A stretch of 25,687 bases of DNA from Neocallimastix lanati (nom. inval.). Taxonomy: Eukaryota; Neocallimastigomycota; Neocallimastigomycetes; Neocallimastigales; Neocallimastigaceae. Below, piece after piece: positions 11,301-19,758 of this stretch (within the stretch, counting starts at the first letter, position 1; every line of letters starts with the position of its first letter). The notes under the pieces were generated by a model. The model was not told where the DNA came from, searched no databases, and saw nothing but the letters and a program-made list of their open reading frames with translations. The position numbers were made by a program, and so were the translations under genes. The DNA is taken from contig JACVTC010000227.1 of assembly GCA_016946835.1 (NCBI GenBank), positions 110,001-135,687 of the forward strand, written 5' to 3'.

Positions 11301-11798
11301 TAATTTATCTTTTATAAAAAAAAAATATAATTAAAGAAAATACAGAAGATAAAGTTTATTTACTAATGAAAATGTTAATAATTTTAAAAATTCCACATTT
11401 TTTATTTTATTTTTAATAAAAGAAAATATATTAATTTTTATATTTTAATATGCTATAAATATTTTTAAAATTATTTTTTTAACAATGAAATTTAACAAAT
11501 ATAAAATATTTTTTTTTTCTTTTTTTTTTTTTTTAATTTAGTTATTTTCAATAGTAATTTTTAATATTATAATTTTTAAATGATTATTAATTTTAATTTA
11601 TTATTATCCATTTAAAAAAAAAAAATAATAATCAACGTTGTTATAACTTGAAATGATTGTTCTTATAACTTTCATTGTAGTAAAAAATATCAGTCTTATT
11701 ACATCTTTATTAGTCAAATTATTTCATTAATGTTATTGAAGATAATATTTTTATTATAAACATTTTAATAAAATGAAATAATAATATTTTTATTACTT

Positions 11799-11827
11799 TT
11801 GATTTCAACTTGACAAGTTGAAATCAA
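11799..11827. repeat. Perfect 14-bp palindrome
   Basis: The arms TTGATTTCAACTTG and CAAGTTGAAATCAA flank a single A. It is the most complex inverted repeat in the spacer and is not made of microsatellite sequence. It lies about 50 bp upstream of the second gene remnant. Confidence 0.85.
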
Positions 11828-11871
11828 ACCTATTAAAGTAAGGAAAAATAAATAGAATAAAGAATATAAAA

Positions 11872-12298
11872 TAAAACCAAAAGAATTTCAAAATGTAAAT
11901 AGTAATGATGATTTTATGGATGAAAATATTCCACAACCACCTTGTTGTAAATGAAATATTTGTGAAAGATTATATTATTCATTAGATGAAAAAAGTGATA
12001 CATTTTAGTCCTATAACTAAATAAATATTATTAAATATACTTATAACATATGCTAGAGAGAAACTATTTTTAATGAAATGCCAACTAATTTTAAATTGGA
12101 AAACCCCTTGTTAGAAACAATAAATGAAGAGATGGAAATTTTTTACCAAATAAATTTAATAATAATCAAATATTATACAATCATACAAGAATTAATAGTA
12201 ATGATAGTACTTCTCCATTATCAACTCATAATCATAATCAAAGTAAAAAGAGAAAAAGAAAGAAAAAACGATTTACAACTTCTTTCAAAACAAAATGA
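11872..12298 (+). pseudogene. Decayed gene of unknown function with Lys/Arg-rich stretch
   Basis: Two coding-like pieces are visible. The first (11877-12007) reads PKEFQNVNSNDDFMDENIP, then QPPCCK, a TGA at 11952 where Trp (TGG) would be expected, then NICERLYYSLDEKSDTF and a TAG. The second (12152-12298) is an uninterrupted 48-codon frame with STSPLSTHNHNQ, SKKRKRKKKRFTTSF and a stop. The basic run could be a nuclear localisation signal or the edge of a DNA-binding domain. Both pieces have composition typical of Asn/Ser-rich regulatory proteins and use codons unlike the surrounding spacer. In-frame stops and the lack of splice signals argue for a pseudogene. I do not recognise a family. Confidence 0.4.
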
Positions 12299-12493
12299 AA
12301 ATAAAAATAAAAATAAAATAAAATAAATAAATAGAAAAAAAAAATAATTTAATGATTTATTAATCTATAATTTATATATGAAAAATTAAATATGTATATA
12401 TATAATAGGTCTATACCAATAAATAAATATATATATATGTAGTAATAATTAATAATAGTTACTTGATATTTATTAATCTTATAAATTCTATTG

Positions 12494-12681
12494 AAATTTA
12501 TTAAAATGTAATATGAAATGTTTTATATAGAAAAAAAAAAATAGAAAATGCTTTTTCTATTATTGTCATAGTACATTTTATTTTTTAAAATTTATTAAAA
12601 TGTAATATGAAATGTTTTATATAGAAAAAAAAAAATAGAAAATGCTTTTTCTATTATTGTCATAGTACATTTTATTTTTTA
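12494..12681. repeat. Tandem duplication, two identical 94-bp copies
   Basis: Copies at 12494-12587 and 12588-12681 start AAATTTATTAAAATGTAATA and contain an 11-A run and GCTTTTTCTATTATTGTCAT. I see no difference between the copies, so the duplication is recent or an assembly artefact. Confidence 0.9.
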
Positions 12682-13584
12682 AATTTAATAAGATATATAC
12701 CATTTTTAATTAATTTTTTTTAATAAAAACCAAACAAAATAAAACGAATCAAAATCAAAATATTGTAATATATTATAATTTTTCATATATATATTTACTT
12801 TTTTTTTTTTTTTTTTGTAGTCTTTTTTTTATTCGTATTATTTTTTTAATTAAAAATTATATATTTATATATCATATTTAAACCATATTTATTATGTTCA
12901 ATATTAAAAAAATAATAATAATAATAAATAAATAAATAAATTTATAAATAAAAACTTTTAAAAATATAACTTTATTATTTGATATTTTAATTCTATTTAT
13001 AGTATAATTTCTTTTTAAAATAATTCTTTCATGTATAAACTGATTATTCATTATTATCATTATTATCTATAAAATAATAATGATAATTAACTGAAATTAT
13101 TAAATGAATATAATTATATTCTCAATATTAACTATTATAAAATTTTTCATTATTCATATAATAATATAATAATTTTCCTTTAGGTTTAAAGATTGTAAAA
13201 TAAAAAATATATATATATATATATATATATATAAAGGAATTTCAAAATAATAGCCATTAAGTAACATAAAATAAATGTTATTCAAACATACTAATTTCAG
13301 CTAGATAAATATCCTATATATTTCTTTTTCGTTATTCAATCATAAAATAAACTTTAAATATGCTATAAAATTATTACATAGCAATACTTAAATAATAATC
13401 ATCCAAATATATAAAATTTATTGAAATAGCTAATTTATATAAATGAATATAATATATATTAATTATATATAATATAATTATAAATATAATTAAAGTTTTA
13501 TATATACTATTATATTTTTTGTTTTTTATATATATTATTATATTTTTTGTTTATTTTTTATTTTTATTAATTTGTATATGATTA

Positions 13585-13625
<41 letters not shown>

Positions 13626-13979
13626 ATAAAAATTTTAATTTAACTATTATTCCATAATTGTTTATCTTATTATTATTCGAGTAATTATTAAAGTTGCTGT
13701 AATAAAATATTATTTTTATTTATCTTTATTGGACAAAATTATATAGAATCATATATATTGTATTTTTGGTACTGTATAAATTTAATTAAAACTTTTCATT
13801 TTGACATTTCCTTTCTTTATTACTCCATAAATGTTAATTCAAGTAACAAAATAAATATTTTATTAATTCAATTTAATATTATTATTATGTTCATTTTTAT
13901 TTTATTTTATTTTTTTTTTTTTAAAAAAAAAAACTAAATTTTTTAATAATTATTATGTATTAAAATAATTAATTTATAT

Positions 13980-14076
13980 TTAATAAATTAGCATCAATTA
14001 TTATTATTATTATTATTATTTGTCTTAATATACAGATGTTAAGAAATTATATAAATAAATGATGCTAATTTATTAA
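13980..14076. repeat. Inverted repeat with 17-bp arms
   Basis: Arms TTAATAAATTAGCATCA (13980-13996) and TGATGCTAATTTATTAA (14060-14076) are perfect reverse complements. They enclose 63 bp containing an ATT microsatellite. The layout resembles a tiny MITE-like insertion, but I see no convincing target-site duplication. Confidence 0.8.
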
Positions 14077-14496
14077 TACTATTTATATACCTAAGTATAA
14101 ATATATTAAAATTATAATTATGGTATAGAACTTTCAATATACAAATCATAAAATAAAATTTGATAATTTTTTAAATCGTTCAAAGTGTAAATTCTAAATA
14201 TAAAGAATTCTACATAATTAAAAGAAAATTAAATATGATTAAATATGGTAAAAATGATATAACTTACTTGAACTCTCTCATTTACTAATGGAATATAACT
14301 ATTTTTCTTTTAATGACTATAAATTTTTTAATAAACTTTAGTTCATAATAACATGAATTCTTTAAGTTAAATGATAATCTAATTTTAGTTTTATCCCTTT
14401 CAAATTTGATTATTTAATTTATTTTATTTATTTATGTGCAAATTTATCTTTTTAATATATATTCAAAAGCATTAACAAAATAAATAAAAAAAAAAT

Positions 14497-14564
14497 TATT
14501 TATTTATATTTTAATAATAATAGTAATAACTATTTATTTATATTTTAATAATAATAGTAATAAC
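14497..14564. repeat. Tandem duplication, two 34-bp copies
   Basis: TATTTATTTATATTTTAATA followed by ATAATAGTAATAAC occurs twice back to back with no visible difference. Confidence 0.85.
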
Positions 14565-14714
14565 TATTAAGTAATTATCTTATTAATAATTATATAAAAA
14601 TACATTAAAATTGACATTTATTATTTTAATCATAAAATGATTAGTTCTATATTTATAATAAAATGCTTCATTTCTATATTGATTGCCATTTTTAAACATT
14701 TATCTACCATCTAT

Positions 14715-14830
14715 TTTTTATAATATTATATATTATATTTTATATATTATATTATATTATATCATAATATAATACATAATATATTTTATATAATATAATA
14801 TATTATATATTATATATTATATGTCATATG
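14715..14830. repeat. AT-only imperfect palindrome
   Basis: Alternating ATATTATAT-type words are centred near the TATCATAATA at about 14760. The two halves are largely self-complementary and would extrude as a hairpin. Composition alone could produce this. Confidence 0.5.
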
Positions 14831-15255
14831 TTATTGTATGAAACATTAATATTAGTATATTAAAAAACAAAAATATACTTTTAAATAATAAAAAAAAAAA
14901 ATTTTATTACAAATTTTTTTCTTTTAATTAAAAATCTTGAAGTATATCAAAAATAAGAACAAAAAAAAAAAAAAAAAGTTATGCTTTTACTATTATTAAA
15001 GCTATTTATCTTTTAAATAAAAAATACTTTTATAATGAAATACTACATAATAAAATGAGTTTATCAATTAATTAGTTACCAAAAAATAAGTATAAAAAAT
15101 TATATATATATTTTTTTAATAGGAATTAATGTATATTAATATTACCAATCATCTTATGTAAAAATATAATTTTTTTCTTCGATTAAATGGATTATCTTTT
15201 TCATATGTACTTAAATAATATATTTATTTAGGTGATACAAATTAGTTAGATTTTT

Positions 15256-15343
15256 AAATAAAGAAAAATATTTTAAAACATCAAGTTTTAATTTTTTTTA
15301 AATAAAGAAAAATATTTTAAAACATCAAGTTTTAATTTTTTTT
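15256..15343. repeat. Tandem duplication, two 44-bp copies
   Basis: The unit beginning AAATAAAGAAAAATATTTTA and containing AACATCAAGTTTTAA is present at 15256-15299 and 15300-15343 with no visible difference. Confidence 0.88.
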
Positions 15344-16199
15344 AACTTCTATAACTTTTAGTAATATATAAATCCTTCTCTTTTTATTTAAAAAATATTT
15401 TATTTTTCTTTCTTTCGTTCTTATAATAATAATAAAATTAAGACGAGATAATACAATAAAAAAAAAAAAAAAAAAAAAAAATACAATGGTTATACTTTTT
15501 ATTTTTAAATTAGTGAACATTTAAATAATCTAATAATAGAATATTCTTATAATATTATTTTTATTAAAAAAAAAAATAAATAAATAAAAATAAAAAAAAA
15601 AAAAATTGGCAATATATAATAATTATTTAAATTTTCAAACATATTTAATAATAAGGCGTCTCAAGAACATAAAGAATAAATGAATAAAATAAGTAAATAA
15701 ATAATTTATAACTAATATGAAATGTAATAAAACAATAATAAAATCTTTTTTTTTTATTCTCTATGTTAAAAAATATATGAATATATTTCAATTTTCCTTT
15801 CTTTCTTTCTTTCTTTTTTTTTTTTTTTTATCGATTATTATTTTTTTATATACACATTCATTATTTTTTATATTTACAAGAATAATTCTTAATATATTAT
15901 CATAGAATGTTAAAATTTATTACATAATTCATAAAAATGAAATGTACAATTATTTTTATTTCTACCTTTGTATTTAAATTGGCTAAACTAAAAGTGTTCA
16001 GTCAACCTTTTATTTATTTATCATTTAATCATTTATCTTTAATAATTTATTATTACTAAAAATAATTATTATTATTTTTTAAATAAAAAAAAAAAATTCT
16101 ATGTTAAATATCTATAATATTTATGAATTGTTAAAATTTTTATACATTATTAATAAATAAATATTATATATAATTTTTTTTCTTTTCAATTCCAATCTC

Positions 16200-16907
16200 T
16201 TAAATCTTCTTTGGTTGAAGCTTCTCATATAAAGTCTTTTCATCATAATTCTTTAAGAAATCATTAATGGTTTCTTCCTTATAATTTAAAGTTTGAAGAT
16301 AGTACATATCAATGAAACCTTTTATAGTAAGTTCCTGTCTATCATTTGTATCAAAAGATTCAAGAATTTCATTAAAGGCATCTTTTGATAACTAAAATAG
16401 ATTTTGAAATTTGGATTCATAATGTATTTTATATGTATTTTATATATATAATAAATATTATTAATATTATAAACACATAAATATAGTAAATATATAAATA
16501 TAAAATTGAGTGTTATTAATATTTGAAATTTAATATAAAAATAAACAAATAAATAAATTGATAAAACAAATTAATAAGTCTTTATTTATTAATTTATTTA
16601 TTTTTTTTTTTTTTATCTTCATCTTACTTTAATTTATATATATATATATATAAATATAAACATAAACAAATTAAAAAAATATTTTATAATAATAATTTAC
16701 TAAATTTACCCTACTTCCATTAGTAGTTTTGAAATAGGAATTAATTTCAAGATGATTCCAGAATCCGTCCTTATCGAAATCAAAGTTTTTAAAAATTTCT
16801 ATTAAAAGGTCTTCACATTCTTTGGTAAGTTTTTTTTTTTTATCATCAAGCAATTCAATACTTAATAATGTATTCTTGTTAATCTTTTTTGCACCAAACA
16901 ATTCCAT
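16200..16907 (-). CDS. Small EF-hand calcium-binding protein (two exons, 129 aa)
   Basis: Exon 1 is 16907-16710 and exon 2 is 16391-16200 (stop TAA). The intron between them (16709-16392) starts GTAAAT and ends TTTTAG, and joins at phase 0 (NGSR to LSKDAFNE). The ATG at 16907 gives MELFGAKKINKN. Residues about 43-54 form a canonical 12-residue EF-hand loop, DFDKDGFWNHLE, with acidic ligands at positions 1, 3, 5 and 12 and Gly at 6. A second, degenerate EF-hand follows in exon 2 (ESFDTNDRQELTIKGFIDMY); it lacks the Gly at 6 and the Glu at 12 and probably does not bind calcium well. The tail, FLKNYDEKTLYEKLQPKKI, has no recognisable domain. The GFIDMYYLQT segment loosely recalls the second EF-hand of Miro-type proteins, but there is no GTPase domain here. 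Partner and pathway are unknown. Confidence 0.82.
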
Positions 16908-17302
16908 TTCCTTATTTTTTTTTTTTAAATAAAAATTATATTAATATATTATTTATTTTTCAAAAAAAAAGATTTTATTTAAAAATAAATCAAAATTTAC
17001 TATACTTAAATAATAAAAAATTCAAATTGATGTTCCAATAGATTTTTAGTATTTTAATTAATTTAATAAATGATAAACTTTTTAAAAGAATAAAAAATTA
17101 TATATATATATTTTATTATTATTATTGTTATTATTTTTTTTATTTTTATTATTATTATTATCATTATTATTATCATTATTATTATCATTATTATTATTTT
17201 TAAAATATTCTACTATATTGATGTTTCCTAAGAAATTATACAAAAAAGAAAAAAGAAAAAAAAAAAAAAATTATATTTTTAAAAAAATCTAAAAATAAAA
17301 CT
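16908..17302. other. Spacer between EF-hand gene and tRNA gene
   Basis: This is the upstream region of the EF-hand gene. It contains ATT/ATC microsatellite sequence (about 17115-17195) and an A-rich run. No specific promoter motif can be named. Confidence 0.6.
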
Positions 17303-17310
17303 AAAAAAAA
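17303..17310 (-). terminator. RNA polymerase III terminator of tRNA-Arg
   Basis: A run of eight T on the minus strand begins 3 nt after the tRNA discriminator base, the usual Pol III stop signal. Confidence 0.85.
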
Positions 17311-17312
17311 TA

Positions 17313-17385
17313 CACCTGAGATGGGACTCGAACCCACAATCCTTGCCTTAGGAGGGCAATGCCTTATCCATTAGGCCACACAGGC
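17313..17385 (-). tRNA. tRNA-Arg (anticodon CCU)
   Basis: The 73-nt minus-strand sequence folds as a cloverleaf: acceptor GCCTGTG with CTCAGGT (one U-U mismatch and one G-U), D stem GCC/GGC, anticodon stem TTGCC/GGCAA with loop CTCCTAA (anticodon CCT), and T stem GTGGG/CCCAT with loop TTCGAGT. Internal promoter A-box (TGGCCTAATGG) and B-box (GGTTCGAGTCC) are present. There is no intron. The anticodon reads AGG codons. The upstream flank is the integration site of two LTR insertions. Confidence 0.95.
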
Positions 17386-17395
17386 TTACACGAAT

Positions 17396-17399
17396 CACT
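17396..17399. other. Target-site duplication, left copy (CACT)
   Basis: CACT directly before the 5' LTR matches CACT at 25535-25538 directly after the 3' LTR. The last T of the right copy is also the first base of the inverted older LTR. Four bases could match by chance, but both copies sit exactly at the TG...CA ends. Confidence 0.65.
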
Positions 17400-17892
17400 T
17401 GATAAGAATGTACTAAATAATGCATTCTTAATTAAATCTACGATTTATTTCTAATACATTATGTGTACATTATTATTTTTGTACTTTAATAAATTTTTAA
17501 ATCCAAAGATCAAAAATTAAATCAAAAATTATATTAAACTTTATATTTTTATATTAAATCTTATATTAATAGTAATATTTTTATATATTTAAAACTTATA
17601 TTAGCAATATTAATAATAAATCTTATTTTTTTTTATATTAATAATGAAAATTTGTATTAATAATATTTTTATATATTGATAATTAAAAATTTATATATTA
17701 TATTTTAACTTTTATTATAAAATTTTATATCGAAATGTTTTATTTTATATTGACAAATATTTTATTTTATTAAAAACCTTTATATTAGAATAGTATTTTT
17801 ATTTTTATTTGAATATTTTAACAGATTGTAATAAAAATTTTAGCCAATTAAATAAATTCTTATTAGTAATATTTTAGATAGATTATAAAAAG

Positions 17893-17937
<45 letters not shown>

Positions 17938-18246
17938 TTTTATTAATATTATAAATGTATTTTATTTATATTGTTATAATTAAATTTTATATAATTGATT
18001 ACAAAAATCAATTTAAATTTAATAGTTTTTATATATAAAAAGAAAAATAATAATAAAATGTAATTTAGTGGCAAGAACAACTTTTATGCCTTGAAAAAAA
18101 GTATAAATAGTTGTAAATTTTGCTACCAATTTTTAAAAATGATAAAATAAAATCAAATAAAAAAAAAATAAATAAATAAAATAAATAAATAAATAAAATT
18201 TGTGTTTGTTTACTTTATTTTTATTTAATTCTCTAAAACCTTAACA
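17400..18246 (+). repeat. 5' LTR (847 bp)
   Basis: It begins TGATAAGAATG and ends CCTTAACA. It matches 24687-25534 base for base by eye, except for the poly-A run (43 A here, 44 A in the 3' LTR). The exact left end is inferred from the TG; the shared sequence extends two bases further left (CT) by coincidence with the flank. Confidence 0.92.
18102..18109 (+). promoter_or_regulatory. TATA box of the LTR promoter
   Basis: TATAAATA lies about 145 bp from the LTR 3' end, a reasonable place for the U3/R border. Transcription would start roughly 25-35 bp downstream. The sequence is among the more complex parts of the LTR and is kept in the diverged inverted copy (25670s). Confidence 0.55.
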
Positions 18247-18252
18247 TTTATA

Positions 18253-18270
18253 TGGTGGAGATATCGGGGA
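18253..18270 (+). other. Candidate primer-binding site
   Basis: Six bases after the LTR, TGGTGGAGATATCGGGGA begins with TGG, the complement of the tRNA CCA end. The following bases would pair with a tRNA whose acceptor 3' strand is TATCTCC with discriminator A. I cannot assign this to a specific tRNA, and pairing beyond about 12 nt does not fit a standard T-arm spacing. Confidence 0.5.
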
Positions 18271-18332
18271 ATTAAATAGAAATAATAGTAAATAACATAG
18301 ATTTTTTTTAATTTTTTTTATTTTATATTGAT

Positions 18333-18378
18333 AAACAAGTAAGTCGTTAATCCTTTGATTAACCTATGGCGCTTGTTT
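18333..18378 (+). other. Bipartite hairpin in the leader RNA
   Basis: The outer stem AAACAAG/CTTGTTT (18333-18339 with 18372-18378) encloses the inner stem GTTAATC/GATTAAC (18346-18352 with 18357-18363) with a 4-nt loop. Both stems are perfect 7-bp matches. Confidence 0.65.
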
Positions 18379-18460
18379 GATATATATATATAAAAAAAAA
18401 AAAATTTTTTTTAAATAAGTAAAATTAAGATTCTAAAAAAACAAATTTTGTAAAATTATA

Positions 18461-18700
18461 ACAAGGAGCGGATAGAGCTCATACACAGTGTATTCTCAGA
18501 TAGCAACAAATTAACTCTATTCATAGTAGGTTATTGAATAGTAGTTAATTTGGAGATTAATTGGAAAGTAGACGAAGGTATTTGGTTACCGACCCGGTAA
18601 TAATAGTTCAGCCTTCAACGTTTCAACACACGAAGGTGCGGGTACTTTCCAAGCACTGGCGAATAAGGAGCTTACGTCACCGAAGGCGTAAGATTGTTTT
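18461..18700 (+). other. Densely structured, GC-balanced leader segment
   Basis: The segment contains a long hairpin (arms 18508-18525 and 18532-18551, 18 pairs with two single-base bulges). Next comes a 10-bp closing stem, TTGGAAAGTA/TACTTTCCAA (18561-18570 with 18643-18652). This encloses hairpins TTACCG/CGGTAA (18586-18600) and CCTTC/GAAGG (18612-18636). A final hairpin CTTACG/CGTAAG lies at 18671-18692. The word CGAAGG occurs three times. This looks like a functional RNA domain of the genomic transcript, such as a packaging, dimerisation or translation element; the role is inferred. Confidence 0.6.
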
Positions 18701-19270
18701 TTTTATATATATTTTTTTTTACTTTTCTTTGTGCTAGTTATAAGGCACTTTATTATATAAAGTATCAGACTTTGGCTAACTTCGCCATTTAAATTTTTTT
18801 TATTTTTTTTTATTACTGATACTTTATTTGTTTAATAATTCCTGTAAAAGAATCTTAATTTACTTTGAAAATATTGTGTTTTTAGTTAATTTTTATTAGT
18901 TAATAAAAATATTATTGAATACTTTTAAAATTTTTTTTATTCCGTACATAGATTATCGGATTAAGTTTATCCTACATAGTAATTGGGCTAGTAGGCTCTG
19001 AACTGCTATATTTTATATTGAATATAGTAATCGTGGCACACGCGTGGCATGACACCATTAGGTAAGCTGTACGTCAGACAGTGTGTACTATCAGATTGTA
19101 CGACAATAAAGATTATTTTTTTGTATTTAATAATTATAATTAATTAATAATTTTATTAGCTATAACAATACAATATTTATCGTTTAAAAAGAAAAATTTT
19201 TTGAAAGGTGAAAATAATAAATAAAACTTTGCTTCTAAATTTATTACTACAAATATACTAAATTACAAAA
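18701..19270 (+). other. Remaining leader, further stem-loops
   Basis: A perfect 12-bp stem ATAAAGTATCAG/CTGATACTTTAT (18757-18768 with 18816-18827) contains a small TGGC/GCCA hairpin. A CTATATT/AATATAG hairpin lies near 19008-19028. No open frame of note is present. Confidence 0.5.
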
Positions 19271-19584
19271 TTCAAGTGGTCGATAAAGGTTTCGAGCTTG
19301 AAAAATATTCTATTAAGTTGTCGATAAAGATTTCGAACTTAAAATTATTCTATTAAGTTGTCGATAAAGATTTCGAACTTAAAATTATTCCATTGAGTTG
19401 TCGATAAAGATTTCGAACTTAAAATTATTCCATTGAGTTGTCGATAAAGATTTCGAACTTAAAAATTATTCTATTGAGTTGTCGATAAAGATTTCGAACT
19501 TAAAAATTATTCTTAATAAAGTGGTCGAAAAGAACCTCGTGCTTTATAATTTCTACTAAGTTGTCGATAAGGATTTCGAGCTTA
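19271..19584 (+). repeat. Array of eight ~40-bp hairpin-forming repeats in the leader
   Basis: Each unit holds a GTCGATAAAGATTTCGA-like core and flanking bases that pair. The eight hairpins span 19271-19302, 19313-19342, 19353-19382, 19393-19422, 19433-19462, 19474-19503, 19516-19547 and 19557-19584; the middle ones have a 40-bp period. The basal stem changes on both sides together: TTCAAG/CTTGAA, TTAAGT/ACTTAA, TTGAGT/ACTTAA (G-U), ATAAAG/CTTTAT and TAAG/CTTA. It ends about 175 bp upstream of the gag start codon. Confidence 0.85.
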
Positions 19585-19758
19585 TATCTACTAAAGAAAG
19601 CAAATAAAATTATTATTTTCAAAAGTTACTAAAATATATTGTTTTAAAAATTGATTCGATATTAAATTACCTATTAAATTATATTTTTAAAGTTGTATTT
19701 CCAAATTTATTCTTATTTAATCACCTCATTAATATACAACAAGAAATATTTAAACAAA

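Larger units (their letters stand above)
12690..16190. other. AT-rich intergenic region
   Basis: No intact gene is visible in this 3.5 kb. It holds homopolymer runs, AT dinucleotide repeats (about 13208-13234), an inverted repeat at 13980-14076, tandem duplications at 14497 and 15256, and an AT-rich imperfect palindrome near 14720-14830. Two tiny coding-like patches on the minus strand are discussed under findings. Predicted short open frames are composed of Ile/Phe/Lys/Tyr runs and are left out. Confidence 0.6.

Noticed and set aside
12078-12326. 82-codon plus-strand frame starting MPTNFKLENPLLETINEEME
   Set aside because: Its first part may be real remnant sequence, but after about 25 codons it drifts out of the better frame into Ile/Leu runs. 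I treat it as part of the pseudogene, not a gene.
17313-17385. tRNA-Arg as the primer for the adjacent retrotransposon
   Set aside because: The tRNA 3' end (CTCAGGTG plus CCA) is not complementary to TGGTGGAGATAT, so it is a target, not the primer.
19271-19584. CRISPR-like array
   Set aside because: The 40-bp units are contiguous, without unique spacers, and sit in a eukaryotic retrotransposon leader.
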